Source: Candidatus Electrothrix scaldis (lineage in GTDB: Bacteria; Desulfobacterota; Desulfobulbia; Desulfobulbales; Desulfobulbaceae). From it: DNA of 64,000 nucleotides. The notes under the pieces are model-generated. The model did no database searches. It worked only from the letters and a program-made list of their open reading frames with translations, and was not told where the DNA came from. A program made the position numbers and the translations under genes. The stretch spans positions 3,171,826-3,235,825 of the forward strand of contig CP138355.1 in assembly GCA_033584155.1 (NCBI GenBank), in the 5' to 3' direction. Of the stretch, positions 51,858 to 61,087 are shown in pieces. The stretch's first letter is position 1. Every line of letters begins with the position of its first letter.

Positions 51858-54308
51858 TCAACGCGCAGCGTAGATAAAAGGTCGGCGAAACATCCCGGCG
51901 AAATGATGCCGACTGTTCAGCCGCAGGGCAAGGATATTTTTACCCTGTTTGATCTTCCCGGTCAAATCAACATCCCATTCAAAGCGGTAATCATTGTTCC
52001 ACCAAAGGGAATTTTGCTCACGATGGGCCACGTCCTCGCCGTTGAGATAGAGCCAGCACTCGTTGAACAGGCCGGGAAAACGAAGATGCAGCTTCTTGTC
52101 TACCTGCTCTGCCGTGATATCCACCTCGGTGCGGTACCAGGCATAACCGGTATAGCTCTGGCGATCCGGCTTACGCACCCCTTGGGCCTGCATGTACAGA
52201 TCTGTGCGCAGCATCTCCCACTCAGTCACCGGATAATCCTTGAGCAGGTCCAGGGTATAGGTACCCCGGTTTGCCTGCCAAAAGGTGAGATCAACCGGTT
52301 TAACAGCAAATTTTTCCTTTATTCCGATATTTCCTGGATCACGCCGAAAGGCCCATTCCAAAGGCAGCTTGAGCACCAGCTCGCCCTTATCGCCGTTCAC
52401 CCATTGCTCCAGTTCACGATATTGCCGAACCTCGCCCGGCCACCAGGCATAGCCCTTATTTTCCACCTTCATCCCCTTATAGGTGGTAAAGGTTCCGTTC
52501 ATAGCTGTGAGTTGTTCCCGGATAACCAGGGCCTTTTCGCCAAGCTGCACCGCCTTCTTATAGTCAATATCAGAAGCAGCGGCCTTGACCATTGCCAGGT
52601 ACAGGGTCGTGATATCGCAGCCCATCCGGGTAAAGGCGATCCGGTCAAGATACAGCTGTTCATTGCGGGAAAGCGATTTCTTGTCGCGCAAAGGTTCCGC
52701 TAATGCCTCTGCCTCTTTCATCTGCGCCTTCATGGTCTTGAGCAGATCGGGTGTGTAAACAGCCGGGGCAAGAAAATACTCATGTTCCGTGACAAGAGTT
52801 TCCTTCCATGCCTGAAAAATAGCCTCCCAGTATTTCTGCATGGGTTCGGCTGCCGGACCGTAAAATTTCGGGAAAAACTCGACCAGCTCCATCTGGATAT
52901 CCGTATCTGGGTTCCACATCAGTCGCCCGCGCAAATAGAGATTGAGAAAGGTGGTGGCAAGAGCATTTCGGGATTCCGTATGAATCCCCAGAATTCCGGC
53001 CTTGCGATAATGCTGCACATCCTGAACAAAGGCCTGATGGGAAGGATTGGGAAGATCCCGCCAGACCAGCATTCCCTGATCGTAATCATAGATCGCTAAC
53101 CGTCCGTCCATCACCTTGGCCCATTTATACAGGAAGGCCTTATATTCCTGCCGGGGCGGTGACTGAAGGGAATCCATGCCGTGGATGGGATCAATATCAA
53201 TGGGTGCCAGCTCACAGAACAGGGATTTTTCCGCCTTGATCTCCCGCACAGGTGGAATGGTCATATTGGTATAGGCAAGAAAACCTATTTTGGCCGGACT
53301 GTCCGGGTATTTTTTTTGAAGAGTGCCTGCTACGTTATTATACAGCTCCAGGAAGGGGTCGGTCACACTCCAACGGAGATAATACTTATCCCATTGCAGC
53401 CGCATCAACTTGGTATCTCCGGGATAGCTGGATTCATACACGCCGTCTTCCATGCTGAGGGAAAAACTCTCGCCTGCGGCATACTTGTCCTCCACCTTTT
53501 TCACGATATGCTCGGCTGTCTCCGGGGCTGTTAAGGGGATACGAAAAATGTCCTTATTCATATCCCTGACATATTTTCCCAAAGCATGTCCTGTGGGTGG
53601 AAAATCGCCCTTGCCCAGTGTCATAAAATTACGCCGCTGAAAATCCTTTTTTCCAGTCTGATCCCCGAGCCAGGAAATCCAGTAGGACCGGATCTCAAAG
53701 GGCGGGGCATAGGCATACTCCAGATCATTGATGGTCAGGCGGGGCTGCCTGGGGATACATTCGCCGAATTCCGTGGGCAGATACCAGCGACAGCCCCAGC
53801 GGTGCAGAAGTTCTATGACGGCAAAATAATGACTGAGATCATTACTGCCAGCCAGATAGACCCGATTTTCTTTCCGTTGAAGGACAATGGAGTCGCTGCG
53901 CAAAAGCCCTTTCACCGTAACCGGCTTTTTCAGAGCACTGGCAAGGGAAGAGTCTGCCTTTAAGGCCTCCTGTCCGATAAGAAAAACAGGGTGTTTTCCC
54001 TGAAGAGCGGCAGCAATAGTCTCGGCTGTATTGGCGATGGTGGGTGTTGCTCCGGACATCATCTTGATATATTTTGCCAGATCCTCAGCAGCCAACCGCT
54101 CGTTAGTACCTGCCTTTTCCGCAACAACGATAACGGCAGTTGTCTTGCCCTTATCTGCAATGACCAACTCCTGTGAGGCAGGAGCCTTCTTTGCCTGAAT
54201 TACAGGAGATAATTGCTCCGACCAACTCGGCTTTGCGATAGAAACAACAATCCCCAAAAGAAGAGCTGTAACAGCCAGCAACCATTTTTGGATCATTGCT
54301 AAAGGCAT
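51858..54308 (-). CDS. DUF4838 protein, GH67-like N-terminal and GH2-like C-terminal domains
   Basis: An 816-aa secreted protein with a signal peptide (WLLAVTALLLGIVVSIAKPS). Residues 55-175 resemble the alpha-glucuronidase N-terminal domain (IVVAEKAGTNERLAAEDLAK, FLIGQEAL). Residues 200-560 are the DUF4838 domain, a TIM-barrel-like region (GCRWYLPTEFGECIPRQP, IGFLAYTN, GILGIHTESRNALATTFLNL). Residues 700-816 are a beta-sandwich resembling GH2 sugar-binding domains (GYAWYRTEVDI, WLYLNGEDVAH). A role in degrading or editing acidic polysaccharide is plausible. It is the last gene of the second polysaccharide operon, 12 bp after the YdcF-like gene. Confidence 0.8.
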   Translation of the reverse strand: MPLAMIQKWLLAVTALLLGIVVSIAKPSWSEQLSPVIQAKKAPASQELVIADKGKTTAVIVVAEKAGTNERLAAEDLAKYIKMMSGATPTIANTAETIAAALQGKHPVFLIGQEALKADSSLASALKKPVTVKGLLRSDSIVLQRKENRVYLAGSNDLSHYFAVIELLHRWGCRWYLPTEFGECIPRQPRLTINDLEYAYAPPFEIRSYWISWLGDQTGKKDFQRRNFMTLGKGDFPPTGHALGKYVRDMNKDIFRIPLTAPETAEHIVKKVEDKYAAGESFSLSMEDGVYESSYPGDTKLMRLQWDKYYLRWSVTDPFLELYNNVAGTLQKKYPDSPAKIGFLAYTNMTIPPVREIKAEKSLFCELAPIDIDPIHGMDSLQSPPRQEYKAFLYKWAKVMDGRLAIYDYDQGMLVWRDLPNPSHQAFVQDVQHYRKAGILGIHTESRNALATTFLNLYLRGRLMWNPDTDIQMELVEFFPKFYGPAAEPMQKYWEAIFQAWKETLVTEHEYFLAPAVYTPDLLKTMKAQMKEAEALAEPLRDKKSLSRNEQLYLDRIAFTRMGCDITTLYLAMVKAAASDIDYKKAVQLGEKALVIREQLTAMNGTFTTYKGMKVENKGYAWWPGEVRQYRELEQWVNGDKGELVLKLPLEWAFRRDPGNIGIKEKFAVKPVDLTFWQANRGTYTLDLLKDYPVTEWEMLRTDLYMQAQGVRKPDRQSYTGYAWYRTEVDITAEQVDKKLHLRFPGLFNECWLYLNGEDVAHREQNSLWWNNDYRFEWDVDLTGKIKQGKNILALRLNSRHHFAGMFRRPFIYAAR

Positions 54309-54320
54309 GGGTTGCCCTTG

Positions 54321-55091
54321 TTACCCTTTTACCGTCTCTGTGAACAGATACACCCAAAACCCGATATATTCCTTGATGCCCTTGGTCGTCATCTCCAGAG
54401 CTGAGGCCCGGGGCAGCCAGTCCAGCACAGAAGATGGGTGCTCAACCACCTGATAATCCGTAGCTGCCGGGATCACAGTTATCCCTAAGCGGTTGAACAT
54501 CGCTTCGGCCCGGCGCATATGACTGGCCGAAGTCACCAGCAAGATATTTCTGATTCCTCTTTGCTGAAAAATCTCCTGGCAATACAGGGCATTCTGCTGG
54601 GTATTTCTGCTTTTTGTCTCCAATAACATATCTTCCTTTGAGATACCAAACAACTCAAGAATATCAGCCATAGCCTCGGCCCCGGATTGATACCCCGGAG
54701 CATTACCAGCGGATAAAATAAGAAGCGGAGCCTTTCCCGCCTTAAATAATCGCGCACCATGAACGAGCCGGTCAACAGCCTCTCCAAGGTCGGTCAGGCC
54801 GGTTCCGGGGACCATTCCTCGGGTCATCCCACCTAAAATGACAATTGCCTCAGCCCTGAGTGTCTCCTGAACAGCAATTGGTGGATAATGCCGCTCCAGA
54901 GAATACATGACAAACTCGGCAGTCTTTCGTGTAGAAGCCCCCCAAAGAACAATGACAGACAACAACAAGGTCATTCCGGCAAGCCATCTTCTGTTGCCCC
55001 GCAGCAAAATAAAGGAGGCAAAAATAAGGACAATCCCCATACCCAGAGGATAAACAGGCAGAGGAAGCAGTTTAGTCAGCAAGTATCCCAT
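54321..55091 (-). CDS. YdcF/ElyC-family (DUF218) membrane protein
   Basis: A 256-aa protein with two N-terminal membrane helices (about 10-30 and 36-54) and a DUF218 domain: AEAIVILGGM near 81, RLVHGARLFKAGKAPLLILS near 108, LETKSRNTQQNAL and NILLVTSASHMRRAEAMF near 190. ElyC and SanA relatives affect envelope polymer or undecaprenyl-phosphate homeostasis. It overlaps the second DUF218 gene by 20 bp, so both probably act on the same envelope step. Confidence 0.88.
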   Translation of the reverse strand: MGYLLTKLLPLPVYPLGMGIVLIFASFILLRGNRRWLAGMTLLLSVIVLWGASTRKTAEFVMYSLERHYPPIAVQETLRAEAIVILGGMTRGMVPGTGLTDLGEAVDRLVHGARLFKAGKAPLLILSAGNAPGYQSGAEAMADILELFGISKEDMLLETKSRNTQQNALYCQEIFQQRGIRNILLVTSASHMRRAEAMFNRLGITVIPAATDYQVVEHPSSVLDWLPRASALEMTTKGIKEYIGFWVYLFTETVKG

Positions 55092-55680
55092 AATCTCTCA
55101 ATAAAATAATCATTAGCTTATTCATTTCTGTCCAGACAGTTTTCAAGGTTTCGTCATCCTGCCACCATCGCTCGTTCGGTTGCAAACGGCTGCCGAATTC
55201 ACCTGAACTGACCACAGCTATGGTGACCGGACTTTTTGCAAATTGTTTGTGAAAAATCAGGGAGGCCCTGCGGGTGTGGTAGGGGTCGGTCACGACCAGC
55301 ATACTGTGTATGCTCTGGGTCCGGCAATAGCTTTCTGCCAATTCCGCATCAGTAAAGGTGTTTTGAGAACCTTCCAGAACAGTGTTCTTTCCTGTTGCGG
55401 TACAATCCGGGCAGAACCGGTGCAGCATATCAGCCCAGGCATTCTTTTTATTATCCACCAGGACCAGATGCTTGACAAACCCGGACTCGTACAGGGATAA
55501 GCCCTTGCGGAAACGACTTCCTCCGCCTCCTCCCAGCACAACAGCAATATCTGCCTGCGTAACTGGCTCATCCACAAGAAGGAAAAAAGGAGCATAGCGC
55601 ATCAAAAGTATCCCGCTGGCAAAAAACAGCACCATGCCGAACAGCATACCAAGGAGAAAAATGAGCAGTCGAGCTTTCAA
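55072..55680 (-). CDS. YdcF-family (DUF218) protein
   Basis: A 202-aa protein with one N-terminal membrane helix (LLIFLLGMLFGMVLFFASGI) and a shorter DUF218 domain: ADIAVVLGGGGGSRFRKGLS near 43, HLVLVDNKK, LEGSQNTFTDAEL and MLVVTDPYHTRRASLIF near 128. Together with the overlapping downstream DUF218 gene it forms a tandem but diverged pair. It lies 18 bp after the nucleotidyltransferase-fold gene. Confidence 0.87.
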   Translation of the reverse strand: MKARLLIFLLGMLFGMVLFFASGILLMRYAPFFLLVDEPVTQADIAVVLGGGGGSRFRKGLSLYESGFVKHLVLVDNKKNAWADMLHRFCPDCTATGKNTVLEGSQNTFTDAELAESYCRTQSIHSMLVVTDPYHTRRASLIFHKQFAKSPVTIAVVSSGEFGSRLQPNERWWQDDETLKTVWTEMNKLMIILLRDYGILAD

Positions 55681-55698
55681 ACAGAATCCTTTCCCGCC

Positions 55699-56850
55699 CT
55701 ATCTGCGGAGTACAATGCCCACCGCTTCTGCAAAACGCCGAGCATACAGCCAAGGCAAGGTGATTTTTTTTTCTTTCTGATAACGCCAGAGCATGAAATC
55801 CGGTGGAGGGAAAAGGTTTTGCACAATATAAGAACACCCTTGCGTCCAGGTGAGCCCCTGGAGTTCAAGAAGGGCATGTTTTTTAATACCTTCCTTTCTG
55901 TCTTTTCCCAGGAGAAACGCAGCAGTTTCATGCTCTGCCTGCTCCTGCAAAACGTTTCGTAACTCCTGAGAACAAACCGTACCAAACCAGGACTGGGTTG
56001 TTTTTATCGCATCAATACAGAGCGAGATAATCTGAAGTTCTTTGGCTCGCTGATGAAATCTCGTGCCCTCCTTTGCTGTCAACGCCTGACAAAGCAGGTG
56101 AATATCGTACAGCCAGATCAGGCGGTCTCCGCTATGGGAAAAATGGCCTGCCCGGTGAAAACAGGCAAAGATCAACGCATCCACCTTGTTCAGAGTGCGG
56201 GCATTTTCTCCCAAGGCCGATACTGCCTCAGCGCATTCAAAGAGTTTCCCCTCAATAAAGTCACGGCTGAAGCGGCTGTTGCAATTGCTCACCTGCCAGT
56301 GCAGGTCATAGCGACAGGTTATCCCTTGCGCGGTTTTCCTTGCATAACTCATCTGGGAGTTAATAGAGTCTACCTGCGCCTCATGTAAGGGAGCATAGCC
56401 CATTTTTTTCAGCAAGGCCGATGTCTTTTCCCGGTCTGTTTCAGGGATAAACAGGTCTGTATCACAGCGCGGTCGCAGGCCCGGTTCCGGGTACAGGGTA
56501 TAGGATAACGGTGTTCCTTTCAACAGGAGCGGTGCCACCCCTATATCTGCCAGGCAAGCAAGAAGCTGACCAAGGTCGCTTTCCAGCACCACTTCAACAG
56601 CAGCCTGCCGTAACGCTGTTTGTTGTAAGCGAAGAAAAAGAGATTGCGGCCAGGAAGTTTTTCTTTTTGCTGCCAGTCTCTGATACAAGAGCGGAGCCAT
56701 TCCCTGGGAGACAATATCCTGAAAAAAAATATCTTCTGAGAATGTATTATTTTCCGGCCATAAAACTTCCTGATCATGAAAGATCTGTCGAATGAGCGTT
56801 GCGCTCTCTGGATGCAATCCCCGAACAGTCACCCTTCTTTTCCCTCCCAC
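55699..56850 (-). CDS. Uncharacterised nucleotidyltransferase-fold protein (NTP_transf_5-like)
   Basis: A 383-aa protein. The core LLLKGTPLSYTLYPEPGLRP then CDTDLFI near residues 117-135 is the signature of the NTP_transf_5 family, in which the two Asp residues (DTD) would bind metal. RYDLHWQVSN near 178 and FACFHRAGHFSHSGDRLIWL near 230 follow the family pattern. Such proteins are frequent in exopolysaccharide and exosortase-linked clusters, but their reaction is unproven. It sits between the glycosyltransferase and DUF218 genes of the second operon. Confidence 0.82.
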   Translation of the reverse strand: MGGKRRVTVRGLHPESATLIRQIFHDQEVLWPENNTFSEDIFFQDIVSQGMAPLLYQRLAAKRKTSWPQSLFLRLQQTALRQAAVEVVLESDLGQLLACLADIGVAPLLLKGTPLSYTLYPEPGLRPRCDTDLFIPETDREKTSALLKKMGYAPLHEAQVDSINSQMSYARKTAQGITCRYDLHWQVSNCNSRFSRDFIEGKLFECAEAVSALGENARTLNKVDALIFACFHRAGHFSHSGDRLIWLYDIHLLCQALTAKEGTRFHQRAKELQIISLCIDAIKTTQSWFGTVCSQELRNVLQEQAEHETAAFLLGKDRKEGIKKHALLELQGLTWTQGCSYIVQNLFPPPDFMLWRYQKEKKITLPWLYARRFAEAVGIVLRR

Positions 56851-56879
56851 CCGGATTTATTCCATCTTACTCATCTTTT

Positions 56880-58013
56880 TCAAGAAATCTCAAGAGAACC
56901 ATAGACATCCCAAGTCTGACGAAAAACGATCTCCTGAGCAAACTCTTTCTCTACCTTATCCCGACCTGCCTTGCCAAAATCAAGACAGGTAGCCGGATTA
57001 TCCAAAAGATATTCAATTTTTTCCGCCAAAGCCGCAGCATCCCTCACCGGCACGAGGAAGCCATTTTCTTCATGTTCCACGACTTCCCGGCACCCAGGCG
57101 CATCAGTGGTAATAATGGGCAGCCCCATAGCAGCGGCTTCTAACAGGCCACGCGGAGTTCCTTCCCGCCAGCTCGGGAGAACCATAAGATCCACCCTGCT
57201 CATCAACTCCTGCATATTTTCTACATGTCCAAGTGCTGTTATAAGACCATCTCTGTGCCAGTTTCTTATATCCTGCTCTGGTACGGCACTGGGATTTCCA
57301 GGGTCAGCAGCCCCAGCAAGGAGGAACTCCAGCTCATCCCTTCGATGAGATAGGAACTGCGCCGCCTCAATATACTCCCTGATGCCCTTTTCCCAAAGCA
57401 GACGTGCCGCCAGCAGAACCCGAAACTTGCCTTTTTGTTTTCTCTGTACCGGAGCAAAACGCTGGGTATCAACACCAGACCCTCGAATTATGGTAATTCG
57501 CTCAGAGCTCACCAGCTTATGTTGTAAAAATAGATCTCTGTCATCAGAATTTTGGAGGATCAAACGACTCTCCTTACCTCGCAAGGCCAATCGCAATAAA
57601 CTCTTAACCAAAGGACGAAGAAGACGTGCTCGCAAAGATTGACTAATAAAGACATGGCCCAACCCAGTAACAGCATGAATTCTTTTTTTTATTCCAGCAA
57701 ACTGCGCAGCAAGAGAACCATACACCACAGATTTTATAGTGAAACTATGCACCATGTCAGGTTGTTCGTGCTTATATATTGAACAAATATGGTAAAGCAA
57801 TTGGATCTCACGGAAGGGATTAAGGCTGCGACGATTCATAGGCAGGGGAATCCAGCGAAATCCTTCAGCCTGAAGTTGCTCACCGTACTCACCTGGAGGT
57901 GAGATCATAAGGACCTCAGCTTCTTGCTCACGAAGAGAACGGGCTAATCCGAGGCGAAAGTTATAGAGATACCAGTCTGTATTGGCAAAGAAAATAATCT
58001 TCATGAATGACAA
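56880..58013 (-). CDS. Glycosyltransferase family 4 protein
   Basis: A 377-aa GT-B enzyme: N-terminal FFANTDWYLYNFRLGLARSL, middle HAVTGLGHVFISQSLRARL, C-terminal RVLLAARLLWEKGIREYIEA near 210 and REGTPRGLLEAAAMGLPIIT near 285 with TTDAPGCREVVEHEENGFLV, the donor-binding region. It resembles enzymes that add the first sugars to undecaprenyl-diphosphate-linked glycans. It lies 6 bp after the EpsG-like gene, so the two are in one transcript. Confidence 0.92.
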   Translation of the reverse strand: MSFMKIIFFANTDWYLYNFRLGLARSLREQEAEVLMISPPGEYGEQLQAEGFRWIPLPMNRRSLNPFREIQLLYHICSIYKHEQPDMVHSFTIKSVVYGSLAAQFAGIKKRIHAVTGLGHVFISQSLRARLLRPLVKSLLRLALRGKESRLILQNSDDRDLFLQHKLVSSERITIIRGSGVDTQRFAPVQRKQKGKFRVLLAARLLWEKGIREYIEAAQFLSHRRDELEFLLAGAADPGNPSAVPEQDIRNWHRDGLITALGHVENMQELMSRVDLMVLPSWREGTPRGLLEAAAMGLPIITTDAPGCREVVEHEENGFLVPVRDAAALAEKIEYLLDNPATCLDFGKAGRDKVEKEFAQEIVFRQTWDVYGSLEIS

Positions 58014-58019
58014 CTGATA

Positions 58020-59078
58020 TTATTCAAAAAGAATATTCCGATACGGAAGCCAATACTGCGCATGGGTAGCGAAATTTAACCAGACAAAAAGGACAGCCCC
58101 GTATCCAAATAAAATCCAAGTCGTCACAGTTTGAGGATCGTACTCTTTTTGGGCCAGAAAAGGGAGTCGGGAAAAAACAGCTACCTGCAGAGGCGTAAGA
58201 TAGAGAGCGATGCGGTCAACTGCAGTGCTAGCAAAACCAACTAGAAAAATACAGGCAATAGCAGCATAGGCCATCCACAACCAGAGTAAGGCATTTGGGT
58301 ATACCCTTCTCCACAGCTTCCAATATTTCAGAAGAAAAAAAGCAGCAACTGCGTTCATTGCTACCCGAATGACAGCCCCCTGGGAATACATCTGTTGCTC
58401 AACATAGGCATTCCAAAGGTGGTCCACCTCTTTTTCCATTAAAGCATTCCATAGACCAGTAATGACCAGAGTAACGGCTATAATGCGATACAACCACCCC
58501 TGGCGATAAAGAAAAATTCCCAACGGAATCATGATGACAGCTGTTTTATGAAACGAGGCTGCAACAGCAATAAAGAACATATAGGGAATAAAACGCCCCT
58601 TCTCAAGAAAGGAAAGGCCCCAGAAAATCAAGCCTAATGCAACACCTTGCCGTGCATACCCCATAGCCACTACAATAATCAAGTAGGGTACTGCTACAGC
58701 AAATCCCAGCCAGGAGCGATACAAACCACGACAAAAAAATATCAGCCCAGTGCTAAAGAGCAAGCCACAAATCAGGTTAACTCCATAAATTTTCCAATCC
58801 AACTGAGCCATGAGGCGATTCAACAATGCATAGCCTGGATCACCACTTATTGGATCTGTAAATGCTCTGCCAATCTCTCTATCATAGTAGGGAAGATAAT
58901 TATTCCAATCACCTCCTACATGGTACCTGAAACCGATACATAGCGTAAAAACCACACCTAAGAGTATCCAAGGGGGCCAGGAGCGTTCTCGTGAGCTGTC
59001 TGATAAAGCAACGAACGCAGGAAGGGCATACATTAACCAATACGGCCACATCTCAACAATCCTCTTGTTGGGTTTCAA
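58020..59078 (-). CDS. EpsG-family polysaccharide polymerase-like membrane protein
   Basis: A 352-aa protein with about ten hydrophobic segments. The signature FRYHVGGDWNNYLPYY near residues 50-65 and the following GDPGYALLNRL match the EpsG family, thought to polymerise repeat units outside the inner membrane. The start (59078) overlaps the end of the upstream asnB by 26 bp. Together with the Wzx/Wzy set at 11.9-14.8 kb this gives the window two polymer systems, although no second flippase is seen here. Confidence 0.87.
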   Translation of the reverse strand: MKPNKRIVEMWPYWLMYALPAFVALSDSSRERSWPPWILLGVVFTLCIGFRYHVGGDWNNYLPYYDREIGRAFTDPISGDPGYALLNRLMAQLDWKIYGVNLICGLLFSTGLIFFCRGLYRSWLGFAVAVPYLIIVVAMGYARQGVALGLIFWGLSFLEKGRFIPYMFFIAVAASFHKTAVIMIPLGIFLYRQGWLYRIIAVTLVITGLWNALMEKEVDHLWNAYVEQQMYSQGAVIRVAMNAVAAFFLLKYWKLWRRVYPNALLWLWMAYAAIACIFLVGFASTAVDRIALYLTPLQVAVFSRLPFLAQKEYDPQTVTTWILFGYGAVLFVWLNFATHAQYWLPYRNILFE

Positions 59079-61047
59079 GCCAGGCCTGAAACATCAAGAC
59101 AGACCAGAGGGAATGCTCCCAGTTGCGTTTTCCGCTTATATGCTCTCTCCATTTCTGCTGAATAATTTCATAAGAAAAAAAGCCTTCTCTCTTGATCCTG
59201 TCCGGTTCAAGGAGCTGTTCTGCCCAAGCACGCAAAGGCTCTCGCAACCACTGGCCCAGTGGGATGGCAAACCCTTGTTTTGGACGCTCAATAACTTTTT
59301 TGGGTACGTATTTATATAAAAGCTGCCGCAAGGCCCATTTACCCTGCCCATCCCGGATCTTCATTTGCAGAGGAAGCTGCCAAGCCAGTTCGACCACCCT
59401 GTAATCAAGAAGGGGCACACGAGTCTCCAGACTCACTCCCATTGCAGCTCTATCCACCTTGCATAAAATATCATCCGGCAAATACGTTACCGTATCAAGA
59501 TACATCATTCTTTCTTCAATATTATCCAGCTGCGGCCACTTATCTCGCTCTGTGAGTAAGGTTGCTGGCTCCTGATCCACTGATAAAACAACCTGCTCCG
59601 GTGTAGGCCATTCTGAAACCAAACTGAGGTAGAATTCGTCAATATTTCGAACTGTCAATAATCGTTGGCCAAGCTTTTGTAATTTTTCTCCTGCCAAGGC
59701 TACTGGTATTTTACCCGCAATCCCTTGTCCTGCCGCTAACATGTCGTTTTGAGAAACCCAAATAAGCAGATGGCAGAATTGTTGCCTGAGCTCATAGGGC
59801 AGCCAAGCTATTTTTTTCCAGATATTCGGAGCCCAGCTATACCGATTATATCCCCCAAAGAGCTCATCACCACCATCACCGGACAGGGCTACTGTAACAT
59901 GTTGCCGAGCCATTTGCGCCACCAAAAAAGTCGGAATCTGTGAAGAATCGGCAAAGGGTTCATCGTATAAGGCTGAAAGTTGTGGAATTACCTCCATTGC
60001 CTGTGAGGGGTTGAGATATAACTCTGTATGATCTGTCTGGAGATGCTCAGCAACGGCTTTTGCATAGATCGCTTCACTATAGCCATCTTCTGTAAAACCA
60101 ATGCTAAAGGTCTTTACAGGCTTTGTTGCCTGAGACTGCATCAGGGCCACAATCAACGAAGAATCAATACCACCGGAAAGAAAAGCTCCCAAGGGGACAT
60201 CGGCAAGAGACTGTGTCTGCACTGATTGCAGCAAGGAATCTTCAAGTGAGGACAAGGCTTCTTGTTCATTACGAAACATGCCTCGCTCTCTCTTGTTTAT
60301 TTGATCCTGTAAAGACCAGTACCGCTGTAGGGTCCAGTTGTTATCATGATTGGGAGCAATGGGAACAAAGCTTGGGGCGGTATATACGTCAGTAAAAACC
60401 AAAGTAAACATGCATCCAGGTTCCAGCTTATATATATCCTGGTAAATCGAGTATGGTGAGGGAATATACGAATAACGAAGATAAAGAGGAAGTACATCCC
60501 TTGCAATCCTGTTGGTAAAACCCGGATAGTGGCGCAGGGCCTTTAATTCGGAGGCAAAGAGAAAGCTCCCATTGCACCAACCGTAATAGAGCGGTTTTTC
60601 GCCCATTCTGTCACGAGCAAGGATGAGTTGCCGTTCGTGCCTATCCCAAACAGCAAAGGCAAACATCCCGACAAAACTTTGCAGACTTTTTTTAATTCCC
60701 CAGGCCTCAAAGCAGGCAAGCAGCGTTTCAGTATCTGAATGCCCCCGCCAAACCCTCTGGCCTTTCTCATCACCCTCAAGTTGTTTTCGTAAAACAAGAT
60801 GATTGTATACCTCACCATTAAAAACTATGACATAGCGCCCTGAACTGGAATGCATAGGCTGATGGCCTGCTGGTGACAGGTCAAGTATTGCTAAGCGACT
60901 ATGCCCCAGGATAACACCACATTGCTTGTCTAACCAAATGCCGCTATCATCAGGCCCACGATGCTGAAGGGCCGCTGTCATCTGTTGTGCTATCCGGGCA
61001 CTCTTATCATCAAGATGACGTGTTATACAGCCTGTAATTCCACACAT
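59053..61047 (-). CDS. asnB: Asparagine synthase, glutamine-hydrolysing (second copy)
   Basis: A 664-aa protein. N-terminal MCGITGCITRH puts Cys2 at the glutaminase active site, with RRGPDDSGIW-like QHRGPDDSG and NGEVYNHL. The synthetase domain has AFLSGGIDSSLIVAL (about 290) and LSGDGGDELFGGYNRY (about 395). It is about 50 residues longer than the copy at 111-1955, chiefly in the middle segment, and the two look only distantly related. As the first gene of the minus-strand operon with EpsG and a glycosyltransferase, it may amidate a polymer component. Confidence 0.93.
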   Translation of the reverse strand: MCGITGCITRHLDDKSARIAQQMTAALQHRGPDDSGIWLDKQCGVILGHSRLAILDLSPAGHQPMHSSSGRYVIVFNGEVYNHLVLRKQLEGDEKGQRVWRGHSDTETLLACFEAWGIKKSLQSFVGMFAFAVWDRHERQLILARDRMGEKPLYYGWCNGSFLFASELKALRHYPGFTNRIARDVLPLYLRYSYIPSPYSIYQDIYKLEPGCMFTLVFTDVYTAPSFVPIAPNHDNNWTLQRYWSLQDQINKRERGMFRNEQEALSSLEDSLLQSVQTQSLADVPLGAFLSGGIDSSLIVALMQSQATKPVKTFSIGFTEDGYSEAIYAKAVAEHLQTDHTELYLNPSQAMEVIPQLSALYDEPFADSSQIPTFLVAQMARQHVTVALSGDGGDELFGGYNRYSWAPNIWKKIAWLPYELRQQFCHLLIWVSQNDMLAAGQGIAGKIPVALAGEKLQKLGQRLLTVRNIDEFYLSLVSEWPTPEQVVLSVDQEPATLLTERDKWPQLDNIEERMMYLDTVTYLPDDILCKVDRAAMGVSLETRVPLLDYRVVELAWQLPLQMKIRDGQGKWALRQLLYKYVPKKVIERPKQGFAIPLGQWLREPLRAWAEQLLEPDRIKREGFFSYEIIQQKWREHISGKRNWEHSLWSVLMFQAWLETQQEDC

Positions 61048-61087
61048 ATTTATTCACAACCGGTCTTGATTTAGATCTCGTTGATAT

